A stretch of DNA of 47,812 nucleotides. Source: Fibrobacterota bacterium. GTDB lineage: Bacteria > Fibrobacterota > Chitinivibrionia > Chitinivibrionales > FEN-1185. Made by a program: the position numbers and the translations under genes. The stretch lies in the NCBI GenBank assembly GCA_003165595.1, contig PLWQ01000032.1:1-47812 (forward strand), given 5' to 3'. Position 1 is the first letter of the stretch. Each line of letters begins with the position of its first letter. Below are positions 23,651 to 31,346 of the stretch, in pieces. The notes under the pieces are model-generated. The model had not been told where the DNA came from. It saw only the letters and a list, made by a program, of their open reading frames with translations, and searched no databases.

Positions 23651-24064
23651 ATGCCCGTACCTCCCAAGCCCGATCCCCGCGAAATCATCTTTCGCCATCT
23701 TGCCCGCTACGGCGTGCGCGACAAGGACGCTGTGGCCGCGGCGTCGGCGAAGGGAACAAAACCGTTGCGCGGCAAGATACAAAATGGCAGGCGAGTATTG
23801 GACCTGCACGGACTCACGGTGGACGCGGCGATCGCGACCCTTCGGGACGAAATTGATAGATGCGCTTCACATGGCGTTGCCGAACTGCTCGTCATTCACG
23901 GATACGGGCTTCATTCCAAGCCGGGAGAAGGCGGGGCGCTCAAGACTTCGGTGAAGCAGTATCTGGAGGAACTCTCCGATGCCGGGAAGATACGGAGCTA
24001 TGTATCAGCGATACCAAGAGAGGGCGGCGAAGGCGCGACGGTGGTGAGGGTCCGCCAGCGGTAG
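23651..24064 (+). CDS. Smr-domain protein
   Basis: 137 residues. A 45-residue basic N-terminus leads into the Smr domain: RVLDLHGLTVDAAIATLRDEI, ELLVIHGYGLHSKPGEGGALKTSVKQYL and the closing GEGATVVRVRQR. DLHG and HGYG are the conserved motifs; LHS replaces the frequent G.HS. The C-terminal domain of MutS2 and stand-alone Smr proteins act as nucleases on DNA or on mRNA of stalled ribosomes. Which applies here is not known. Last plus-strand gene before the block of minus-strand envelope genes. Confidence 0.88.
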   Translation: MPVPPKPDPREIIFRHLARYGVRDKDAVAAASAKGTKPLRGKIQNGRRVLDLHGLTVDAAIATLRDEIDRCASHGVAELLVIHGYGLHSKPGEGGALKTSVKQYLEELSDAGKIRSYVSAIPREGGEGATVVRVRQR

Positions 24065-24128
24065 GACGATATGGCTCGAAGTTGCCCCGAAACGCCTGGG
24101 ATAAAGTGGCGCCGCAGTCGCATCTTGT

Positions 24129-24497
24129 CTACTGACTGGTCACCGAAGTTGCATCTGAAGATGATTTGGCGAGCAAGAGGGAATAGGTGTTGCCGGACAC
24201 CGTGGATGTGACCACAAAGAGCCATTTCGTGGATTCCTTTTGAAACAGAATCGATCCGTCCGGCGGAGTGGACGCCAGGGTATCTCCCACCGGGACAATC
24301 GCGGAGATGCCGTAGTCGTAGGTCCCGTTTGGAATGTTGGCTATTGTCTGGGAGGTATGCGGGTTGATCTGATAGAGTGTGGCAATGAAAGTGACGTCTA
24401 TATTCACGTCGGCATCATTTCGAATAACCAGCTGGTTATCGTTGGCGCAACCGACAAGCGAACACAGGACCGCCGCCGCAATCAGCATTTTCTTCAT
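24129..24497 (-). CDS. Small lipoprotein, unknown function
   Basis: 122 residues; ATG after GGGAGAAACG. Signal peptide with lipobox SLVGC (Cys at 17), then a beta-rich domain (QLVIRNDADVNIDVTFIATLYQINP, GTYDYGISAIVPVG, WLFVVTSTVSGNTYSLLLA) that looks like a small immunoglobulin-like or transthyretin-like fold. Probably in the outer membrane facing the periplasm. A 10-bp palindrome ATTGTACAAT lies at 24,578-24,587, about 80 bases upstream, and may be an operator. Confidence 0.75.
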   Translation of the reverse strand: MKKMLIAAAVLCSLVGCANDNQLVIRNDADVNIDVTFIATLYQINPHTSQTIANIPNGTYDYGISAIVPVGDTLASTPPDGSILFQKESTKWLFVVTSTVSGNTYSLLLAKSSSDATSVTSQ

Positions 24498-24746
24498 ACC
24501 GTTTCTCCCGTAAAGGAACCTTTACCGTCCATCTCCAAAATAATACATACCCTCCCTGCAAACCACCGTACGCCCACATTGTACAATTATGTCAACCGAA
24601 AGGAAAGCGGATTCTTCGCGGGTCTCGCACCTGTCATGGGCTTCCGGAAGCACGCGCCCAACTAATCCACCCGCCTATGTGAGAACGGTGGCGGGCTCTT
24701 CTTCACTTTTCGACTTCTAAACTTTTCAACTCTTCAACTTTTCTTT

Positions 24747-27701
24747 TCATTCCAGCCAATCCTGGCTCCCGCTGTTCACCACCGCTTCATCGCCCGAACC
24801 GTCCGTTTTGACCTGGAAAATCCGTTTCGTGCCGTCGTTGTATTCGCGGGTGTAAATTATCCTGGCGGATGTGCCGGTCCCGATCAAACGGGGAGAAGTT
24901 TCGCGGTATTGTTTCTGCGCTGCGGCGGGGATAAGCGGCCCGGAGGTTTTCGACTCGACATCGACGCTGTACAGCAGGCTCGTGTCGCCGCCCGCGCTGT
25001 ACGCAATGGTCCCCGCGTTGACCCAGCAATAGGCCGTTACTTTTGCGTCTTTGGTGAGCTGCCGGAAAACGGGGGCGGAAAAATCGTAGACCCAGAGGTC
25101 CCGGCTGCCGCCGAAACTTGTCTTATCGGACAAGAGCGCGATTTTCTTTGCGCCCGGGCCAAAGCCGGGCGACACGTAATTGGCGGTGCCGTCGGTGAGG
25201 CACACCGGCTTGAGAGCGTCGGGATTGGACAGGAACAGCTGCCATTTGCCGTTGCCGTTGGAGGTAAACGCCATGTTAGCGCCGTCGGCCGAGAACGCGA
25301 TGTCGCCTTCAAGCGCGTTCTTCCAGGTCACCACCGGGTTCACGGTCGCGCCGTCGGGCTTGATGCGGAAAATTCCCTGCGTGCTGTCGCGCAGCCGCGC
25401 GGAGAAATACAACCACGCCCCATTGGGCGAGAAGGCTGCCACGGTAGCGCACGCCACGAGCGGCACGTCCCGCTTGCTGGTGCCCGCAAGGTCCATGATT
25501 CGCAGTGTCGGGCAGGCGGAATCCGGGTTACGCTCAAAGTATGCCACGCGGCTGCACGAAATCGAGACAACCGGTCTTTCGCAATCGAGCTTGCCGCCTG
25601 TGAGAGGAAATTCCGCGTTCTTCTCGGGTACCTTGAGGTAAATCGAGGCTGTACCGCGGCGTTTTGAGCAGAAGGCGAATACGCCTGCGGCCGTGGAGCG
25701 TTGAAGCGATTGGTTGCCCGCGCCGGCCGAGTCGAGATCTGTTTTCGCGGCGATCATGCGGGTTTTTGCCTCAACGGCGGTATCGGGTTGGATCTCTTCC
25801 GTAACCGGGATGAGATGGTTTTCGGTGGAGACGAGTTTCTTGTCGGGTGAGAATCGCAGCACGAGGTTTCCCACGTAGGCGCCCCGTTCGCCGGCCGACA
25901 CGACCATGGCCGGCCCCACCTTCATGGGTTGCGCGAACTCCTGCTTGATGCTTGCGCAGAGAATGATGTCGCCGATGCGGAGGCACGAGGCGTAGAGCGG
26001 CATGTTTTCCCAGGTATCGTGGACTACGATTATGCGGACATCGGCCGCCGTCACGTCACCGGCGCCCAGAGTTCGCCGAAGCTCATCGAGCGGCGGCAGC
26101 AGCTTGTTTCGGTCCTGCTGCGGAACGAGCGACGGCGAGATAACCGAAAGGAACGCGATTTTGTATCCTTTTGTCAAAATGATTTTCTTGATAAAAACAT
26201 TCTCCAGACCGGAACGGTCGGCCAGGTTGGAGGCCACGAACCCCGTGGTGTGGTTATTGACTAAAGCGAAATATGCGGCCGGACCGTAGGCCAATTCCTG
26301 GTCGCCGACCGCGGCTGCGTCGTAGCCCATGTCGTTGCAGAATGTCTGTGCGAGCTGGCATTTGAGCGGATGCGCGGTCGCCGTCACCATGTTGCCGCCG
26401 TCCACGAGCACGCTGGTGGGGAATTGGCTGCGCAGAATCCTGATGATCGTGGCCATGCGGGCCAGCCCGCCCAGAGCGCCCTTTTCGAGCTGCATCGGAA
26501 GGAATTGCGCACGCGTGTTTCCCGTGTAGATAATTCCTATTTCAAGATTCTTTTCGCGCCGCTCGCGGGTGTTAACCATGGCGATGAGCGCGTGCGCCTT
26601 CCACATGTTGGGATCGAGCGCAAGGGCCTTTTTCGCATTGTAAACGCACAGGAACTTCCGGTTGCGCTGATAGAAGCGCTGCGCCGTTGTGTAGTAGTCT
26701 TCCGCGGTTTTCTGCACCACTTCTCTCAGGTTGAGGCGCACCGACACCGCCCACACCGACCCAAGATCGTCCGATTCGTACTTCCACCCCGCGTCGGCGC
26801 CGAAATGTCCCACATCGATGCCAGCCCCGGCACCCAGTCCCACGGGAAACGGCTGGCGATCGAGCGAGTAATCGTAGCCGGCGCGGACGACGAACCGTTT
26901 GAACATGCGCGCCTCAATGCCCCCGCCGGCAACAAGCGGCATGTCGGCGATTTTTTTTGCTCCGGCCGTGATCCTGAGCCCGATAATGTCCGAGATGTCC
27001 TCGCGCAATGCAAACGGCATCACTTCCGCGCTGAGGCCGGCCTGCGCCGGCAGCGGCTCGCCCACGTCCCAGTAGGTGAGGCGCGGCCCGATATTGTCCG
27101 CGTACAGATGCACGCCGGCAATCGGAGAGGGACGGTACGAGGCGTCGGCGCCGGCAAACATGGTGCCGCCCACGGCATTGACGTCGAGCCTGCTTTCCAC
27201 ATAGGAAATTGACGCTCCCAGAGACAGCGATTTCCGGAAGAAAGCGCGGGCGAACGAGACGCCCGCGGCGAGATCGAACATGGTGGGGTGGGACGGTTCC
27301 TGGTCTATGGTGTAGGCATTGTCGAACGACCCGGGCGTAAAAATGCGGGCGTAGCCGCCCACCGTGCCCACGTCGACAATGGGGAAACAGGCGCCCGCAT
27401 ATTCGAGCCGGGTGTCCATGAGCCATTCGCAATGCGTGGCGGCAAGGCTCTGAAAAGTAAACAAAGCCGTGTTCGACGTAAACACGGGAATGTCGGTTGC
27501 GTCCATCATGCCCGTGGAGGCGGCATCGCTCATGGAAAGGACCGCTGCGCTCACCGGGAACACCAGCGAATTCACCACGGTGTGGCCGGAATTCTGGCCG
27601 CGCAGGTCCTCAAACCACGTGAGCGGCGAAGACGTCTGCGAAAAACACGTTGCGGCAAGACAGCCGGCAAGCCAGGCGACACGGGCATTAGTGGACATCA
27701 T
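24747..27701 (-). CDS. Fusion: OM barrel, degenerate 5'-nucleotidase-like domain, TolB-like propeller
   Basis: 984 residues from the first of two adjacent ATGs (27,701, 27,698), which puts a signal peptide (VAWLAGCLAATCFSQ) at the start. Residues about 20-330 resemble PorV/UPF0164-type outer-membrane barrels (many G-rich strands, ending VSVRLNL). A TPR-like segment follows (AQRFYQRNRKFLCVYNAKKALALDPNMWKAHAL). About 395-640 align with UshA-type 5'-nucleotidases (GGLARMATIIR, VLVDGGN, YDAAAVGDQELAYG, GFVASNL), but the His/Asp metal ligands are mostly replaced. About 690-980 is a TolB/WD40-like propeller (AAFSPNGAWLYFSARLRD, IAFSADGANMAFTSNGNGKWQLFL). Role unknown; I expect a surface or periplasmic scaffold. 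Confidence 0.75.
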   Translation of the reverse strand: MMSTNARVAWLAGCLAATCFSQTSSPLTWFEDLRGQNSGHTVVNSLVFPVSAAVLSMSDAASTGMMDATDIPVFTSNTALFTFQSLAATHCEWLMDTRLEYAGACFPIVDVGTVGGYARIFTPGSFDNAYTIDQEPSHPTMFDLAAGVSFARAFFRKSLSLGASISYVESRLDVNAVGGTMFAGADASYRPSPIAGVHLYADNIGPRLTYWDVGEPLPAQAGLSAEVMPFALREDISDIIGLRITAGAKKIADMPLVAGGGIEARMFKRFVVRAGYDYSLDRQPFPVGLGAGAGIDVGHFGADAGWKYESDDLGSVWAVSVRLNLREVVQKTAEDYYTTAQRFYQRNRKFLCVYNAKKALALDPNMWKAHALIAMVNTRERREKNLEIGIIYTGNTRAQFLPMQLEKGALGGLARMATIIRILRSQFPTSVLVDGGNMVTATAHPLKCQLAQTFCNDMGYDAAAVGDQELAYGPAAYFALVNNHTTGFVASNLADRSGLENVFIKKIILTKGYKIAFLSVISPSLVPQQDRNKLLPPLDELRRTLGAGDVTAADVRIIVVHDTWENMPLYASCLRIGDIILCASIKQEFAQPMKVGPAMVVSAGERGAYVGNLVLRFSPDKKLVSTENHLIPVTEEIQPDTAVEAKTRMIAAKTDLDSAGAGNQSLQRSTAAGVFAFCSKRRGTASIYLKVPEKNAEFPLTGGKLDCERPVVSISCSRVAYFERNPDSACPTLRIMDLAGTSKRDVPLVACATVAAFSPNGAWLYFSARLRDSTQGIFRIKPDGATVNPVVTWKNALEGDIAFSADGANMAFTSNGNGKWQLFLSNPDALKPVCLTDGTANYVSPGFGPGAKKIALLSDKTSFGGSRDLWVYDFSAPVFRQLTKDAKVTAYCWVNAGTIAYSAGGDTSLLYSVDVESKTSGPLIPAAAQKQYRETSPRLIGTGTSARIIYTREYNDGTKRIFQVKTDGSGDEAVVNSGSQDWLE

Positions 27702-27866
27702 GCGATTTACCCTGAACGCGTCACAGGAGCGCGCCGCGCAGCAAAACGCCACGTTTGCGCCGTACCCTAATTATATCGGTCGGGGGGGTGAAAATCATCA
27801 CAAAATAGCGGGGAGCGCCACGGGTCCTTTGCAGGTGTTTCGGTTACACCACGAGCCACGCGAGCG

Positions 27867-28802
27867 TCAGGCGGCGCCGTAGAACCGATCGCCCGCCACA
27901 ATCCGAACCGATACGCCGCCGCGCTTGACGAGAAGCGACAGCGCCGATGCGGTGTCGTTGATGGGACGGCCGGTGGTAACCGCAAGATCCTCCACGGTGC
28001 AGGGCCGGCGGCGGAGGGTGGCGAGGATGGTAGACGCCAGCGCCGAGTCTCCGACGGATGCCGCGGGCGCGGTATAGGCGCGCGAGATGATCTCAACGGG
28101 CGCGGGTCGCAGGAAGTTCGCAATGTCGAGCAGCTCGGCGGTCGTGGCCGGCCGGACCGAGGCGCTCGCGCCGGGCCTGTCCAGCGTATTGAGCTGCACG
28201 CGGCCCGGCGCTATCGACAGGATCGCGCCTTTGAGCAGCGCCAATTCGTTCAATGAGTCGTTGACGCCGGGCACGATAAACACCTCAAGCCACAGGCGGC
28301 CCTTGTACTCGCGGGCGAACTGCGCTATGCCGGCGATGATCGCGGCGCTATCGAGGCCGCGAAGAGGGCGATTTACTTTAGAAAATGTTTCATCCGATAC
28401 CGCGTCGAGCGAGGGCAGCACGCAGTCGAACAGGTGCGCCGCCCTGCGGACCTCCGGGAGGGAAAGCAGCGTGCCGTTGGTGAGCAGCGCGGTTGTATAC
28501 CCGGGGAAGGATTGCTTCACAAAAGAGACAACGGCGTCGATCCCGGTGTTGAGCGTGGGCTCGCCCGAGCCGGTTATCGTCACCACGTCGAGCTTCGGCG
28601 AGGTTGCGAGAAAATCCGAAAGCTCGGCGATAATGGCTAGCGGCGGCGCCCATTCCTTGCGTTCGGCCGAAAGGACCGTGGTTTTTCCGCATTCGCAATA
28701 CACGCAGTTGAGATTGCACACTTTTGCCGGAACGATGTCGACGCCGAGCGAGAGCCCCAGCCGGCGCGATGCAACGGGGCCGAAAAGATAGGTGTATGAC
28801 AT
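27867..28802 (-). CDS. Radical SAM protein (COG0731-like) with C-terminal winged helix
   Basis: 311 residues from ATG at 28,802; a GTG at 28,814 is also possible. The start YLFGPVASRRLGLSLGVDIVP and the CNLNCVYC cluster (Cys29, 33, 36) are the signature of a common radical SAM family related to TYW1/COG0731. ITGSGEPTLN binds SAM and GVNDS marks the later strand. Residues 240-311 form a small HTH domain (ALASTILATLRRRPCTVEDLAVTTGR). The substrate is unknown. It is transcribed away from the DUF1573 gene after a terminator. Confidence 0.85.
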   Translation of the reverse strand: MSYTYLFGPVASRRLGLSLGVDIVPAKVCNLNCVYCECGKTTVLSAERKEWAPPLAIIAELSDFLATSPKLDVVTITGSGEPTLNTGIDAVVSFVKQSFPGYTTALLTNGTLLSLPEVRRAAHLFDCVLPSLDAVSDETFSKVNRPLRGLDSAAIIAGIAQFAREYKGRLWLEVFIVPGVNDSLNELALLKGAILSIAPGRVQLNTLDRPGASASVRPATTAELLDIANFLRPAPVEIISRAYTAPAASVGDSALASTILATLRRRPCTVEDLAVTTGRPINDTASALSLLVKRGGVSVRIVAGDRFYGAA

Positions 28803-28817
28803 AGGGTTCCGCACAAA

Positions 28818-28846
28818 AGAAACGGGCCCTGGAATTCAAGGCCCGG
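28818..28846 (-). terminator. Terminator of the DUF1573 gene
   Basis: On the minus strand CGGGCC and GGCCCG (plus positions 40-45 and 23-28 of the 28,800 block) form a stem around a 10-base loop, followed by TTTCTTTT. It ends the transcript of the gene finishing at 28,873 and overlaps the leader of the radical SAM gene. Confidence 0.6.
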
Positions 28847-28872
28847 ATCGAAAAGAACGTGACGCGGTATCG

Positions 28873-29631
28873 TTACTTCTTTGTTTCGGCGCTCACGTCG
28901 ATAAATCCGTTTGCCTTGAGTTCCGGCATGTCCGGATGGTTGGAGACAATGGTGAATTCGCCGAACCTGTTTTCCTTTATGTCAACAATATCTTCCGAGA
29001 GCTTGAGCTTGTAGTCCCACGAACCGTCGGCCGTGGGTTTGTCCGGCTTTGTCAATGTGAACATCAGGTGGTCGGGCAACGACGACAACCATGCCGCCTG
29101 ATTGGGGCCGGTTCCCTGTGAAGACTTGAAGGTCGCTTCCTTCACCACGAGATCGGGCTTGTCGGTGGAGAGCGTAATCTCCACTTCGAACTTGCCGCTC
29201 TTGCTCCGCCTCATCTGGATATAGTCCGGGTTCGCCGCGAGCGGCACCTTGAGCGTCATCTTGACGCACAAATGCAGGTCGGGCTTGTTCCTGGCGTTTG
29301 AGCTGACCGTGACGCATTTACTGAACGTTCCGCCGTGCGCCTTGGCGAGATTCACTTCCGGTGTAATGGAACCTTCCCGACCGGGAAGGATGGTGGTATC
29401 GAAACCCACCACGGTGCATCCTCAGCCAGGCCTCACGTCTCTGATGACCAGCACGCTGTCGCCGGTATTCTTCACCTTGAATACGTACTTGGCCGACGCC
29501 TTCGTACCCTGCTTTATGGTGCCCAGGTTGACTTCTTCGGAATCAACCGAGATCATAGGGCCGGTCTTGCAGGCAGCGGGTACAACGAGCAGCATTGCCA
29601 TCACAAAGAGTGTCGCGAGCGTTTTCTTCAT
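28873..29631 (-). CDS. DUF1573 exported protein, candidate selenoprotein (in-frame UGA at 29,424-29,422)
   Basis: 252 codons read through one in-frame TGA. ATG at 29,631 follows AAGGAG. A signal peptide with a lipoprotein-like end (VPAAC, Cys21) precedes a DUF1573 domain: NLGTIKQGTKASAKYVFKV, NTGDSVLVIRDVRPG, then TGA, then GCTVVGF, ILPGREGSI and GGTFSKCVTVSSNA. Family members normally read RP.CGCT here; TGA replaces the first Cys, giving U70-G71-C72. No frame change occurs, and similarity continues on both sides. A SECIS-like hairpin follows the TGA. Residues 120-252 are a further beta-rich domain. Protein function is unknown; the U-G-C pair suggests redox chemistry or metal binding. A point-mutated pseudogene is the main alternative. 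Confidence 0.8.
29372..29411 (-). promoter_or_regulatory. Candidate bacterial SECIS element downstream of the in-frame UGA
   Basis: Counting from the base after TGA: bases 11-16 (TGGTGG) pair with 26-31 (CCACCA), leaving a 9-base loop that begins GT at 17-18. Bacterial SECIS elements have a loop 16-37 bases after UGA with a G in its first two positions, so this fits. A second hairpin at 33-50, CCTTCCC-GGTC-GGGAAGG, has the same GGUC loop as E. coli fdhF, but its loop at +40 is slightly too far. Part of it is dictated by the family's PG..G codons. Confidence 0.6.
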
Positions 29632-29732
29632 GAATCGTGGCTCCTTCGTGGGTACTTCCAGGACAAAAGTGAAGAACCTCCCAGCAAGCTGCGAGGCATC
29701 TTCCATCCGTAAGGAAGAAGAAATTTATAGTC

Positions 29733-29779
29733 GTTTGCTAACCCCGAAACAAGCTTCGAGGTTAGCAAACTTTGGGATT
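29733..29779. repeat. Inverted repeat C, copy 1 (hairpin between GyrI-like and DUF1573 genes)
   Basis: GTTTGCTAACC (29,733-29,743) and GGTTAGCAAAC (29,760-29,770) are perfect arms, extended inside by CGAA/TTCG. Bases 29,746-29,779, including AAGCTTCG and GCAAACTTTGGGATT, recur in opposite orientation at 47,777-47,812. It may act as terminator of the GyrI-like gene. Confidence 0.6.
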
Positions 29780-29847
29780 CACAACAAGCCTAAATATAAT
29801 ATATCGCGGAAAACGGAGAATGTTCCTTTGCGACAACGCGGCCGCCC

Positions 29848-30423
29848 CTACCGTAGCAAGTCGAGATAGGCGGCCATGGGAATCTCGTATGCCATCACGT
29901 ACTCGATCCTCCTTCGGGACAGATCGTAAATCTCCATGACCGGGCGCGGATCGATTTTCCTTTCACTTGCGTATTTCATCATCCTCGGATAGACCTTGAC
30001 CACGCCGATAAGTATCGACAGCGGCCCTTTATACGGAAATTCAGCGTACACCGCTTTTGCCGGCGGCAGGTGTGCAGTCTTGTATCCTCTCGTCTTGAGT
30101 GAGTCGGCCCTGGATTCGTCCTGCGAATCCACCATGCAGCCGCCCAGGCTGCGGAGCTTTTCCTGCGGCGCTTCGCGAGGATTGTCGTAGTAGAGCCCGA
30201 AGCCGCGGGGTGATGCAATTTTCCCTTTTGTGAGGAGGGTCAGGTACGTCGAATCTATAACGGACCGGATTTTCCCGTAATCGCCGATGTGCTTGGCATA
30301 TACGATGGTGGCGCGCGGCATGGTTCTTTCGGAAACCGTCACGGTGGAAAACGCGCCGAAATTCCATAGCGCGGCAAGGCCGAGGGCAAGGCTTGCGCCA
30401 AGGACAATGAGGACGGTTCTCAT
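29848..30423 (-). CDS. Membrane-anchored GyrI-like (SOUL/BacAv-type) domain protein
   Basis: 191 residues; ATG after GGAGGCAGC. One N-terminal hydrophobic anchor (VLIVLGASLALGLAALWNFGAF) is followed by a GyrI-like small-molecule-binding domain: ATIVYAKHIGDYGKIRSVIDSTYLTL, GLYYDNPREAP, LPPAKAVYAEFPYKGPLSILIGVVKVYP and VMEIYDLSRRRIEYVMAYEIPM. In AraC regulators this domain binds ligands; here there is no DNA-binding part and the protein faces the periplasm. Its ligand is unknown. Confidence 0.75.
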   Translation of the reverse strand: MRTVLIVLGASLALGLAALWNFGAFSTVTVSERTMPRATIVYAKHIGDYGKIRSVIDSTYLTLLTKGKIASPRGFGLYYDNPREAPQEKLRSLGGCMVDSQDESRADSLKTRGYKTAHLPPAKAVYAEFPYKGPLSILIGVVKVYPRMMKYASERKIDPRPVMEIYDLSRRRIEYVMAYEIPMAAYLDLLR

Positions 30424-30448
30424 GCTGCCTCCGGGGAAATAAAAATTC

Positions 30449-30883
30449 CTATCGTTTCACGTAAATCCCTGCGCCGGCCAAGGCTGAGTCGCGGCACACC
30501 GGGTGCGCGGTGGCGGAGTTTTCCGAAACAACGTACAACGAGTCCTTGTCGGGCGACAGCGAATAGTCGAAGATATAGCCGGTCATGGAGGACATTGCAT
30601 ACCCAATGTTACCGTTATTTGCCACTGGCTTTGAGTCGGTGGCAAGGATGGAACTGCCGTCGAAGGTGATGTTGTTCGCGGAAAAAACCCAGGTCATACT
30701 GTCCATGACGGTGTCAAGCGACGGAAGATAGAATGCCCATGTGCCGATCAGATTGGCGCTTACGCCGGCGTCAACAAAAGTCTTGCCATTGCCGGACGTG
30801 CTGGTGGGATTGGAATTCTTGGAACAGCTGATGAGGCCGACGAGTATTACGCCAACAACGAGGGCAGGAACGAGTCTGGTCAT
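30449..30883 (-). CDS. Lipocalin-like lipoprotein, paralogue of the next gene
   Basis: 144 residues from ATG at 30,883 with AAAGGAG upstream. Lipobox LVGLISC with Cys near 20. The mature part has GTWAFYLPS, a middle of short strands and YIFDYSLSPDKDSLYVVSEN, ending GIYVKR. The same landmarks occur in the lipoprotein at 30,924-31,346, so the two are tandem paralogues. The GTW start and strand pattern recall lipocalin-like domains, but no ligand can be named. Confidence 0.72.
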   Translation of the reverse strand: MTRLVPALVVGVILVGLISCSKNSNPTSTSGNGKTFVDAGVSANLIGTWAFYLPSLDTVMDSMTWVFSANNITFDGSSILATDSKPVANNGNIGYAMSSMTGYIFDYSLSPDKDSLYVVSENSATAHPVCRDSALAGAGIYVKR

Positions 30884-30923
30884 GCGGATTCTCCTTTGGC
30901 AAAATTGTCCGTTATCCAAGCGC

Positions 30924-31346
30924 CTAGTGTGAGCGAACGAAAATGGTGTAACCGAACACGCTCAACGGAGGGGTATAGCTGGAGGTGTTATCCTCCACCA
31001 TGTAAAGCGTGTCTGCTTCCGCGCTCAAGCTATAGTCGTAAATATAAAAGGGTTCGGTGGCATTGGCGTAGTAAGCGAAGACCTGGCCGTCACGGGCATT
31101 CATGGGACTTGTGGGACCAAAATTGCCCGATTTATACACAAAGGAATCCCCGCCGCATGCCAAGGCACGGGAATCATGCAAAGGCGAAATCTCGTCCCAT
31201 GTCCCCGCGATCTTCGGATCAATTCCGCCATAAAATCCTCCGTTGTTCTTCGGGTCGGCAGGATTATTGAAATCGCCCACACATCCCTGTAAACAGGCGA
31301 TGCAAACAATGGTCATGAGCGCAACGAGCAAGCGGTTAGAACGCAA
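30924..31346 (-). CDS. Lipocalin-like lipoprotein, paralogue of the previous gene
   Basis: 140 residues from TTG at 31,346, which has GGAGGG just upstream and gives a clean signal peptide (LLVALMTIVCIACLQGC). The frame stays open further upstream but there it overlaps the CsgG-like gene. The start overlaps that gene's end by 11 bases, so translation is coupled. The mature part has KIAGTWDEISP, YIYDYSLSAEADTLYMVEDN and YTIFVRSH, matching the neighbour at GTW, YDYSLS..D.LY.V and the final strand. Function unknown; together with the CsgG-like protein it probably forms an envelope unit. Confidence 0.72.
   Translation of the reverse strand: MRSNRLLVALMTIVCIACLQGCVGDFNNPADPKNNGGFYGGIDPKIAGTWDEISPLHDSRALACGGDSFVYKSGNFGPTSPMNARDGQVFAYYANATEPFYIYDYSLSAEADTLYMVEDNTSSYTPPLSVFGYTIFVRSH

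Noticed and set aside
29422-29424. UGA reassigned genome-wide (for example to Gly or Trp)
   Set aside because: Many genes here (tyrA's neighbours nadK and recN, mcsB, mcsA, FmdB) end at TGA at the expected length, so UGA is a normal stop.
28873-29706. Two separate genes (179 and 94 residues) at the DUF1573 locus
   Set aside because: Both halves are in the same frame, the second would start inside the conserved motif with no ribosome binding site, and together they make one normal DUF1573 domain.
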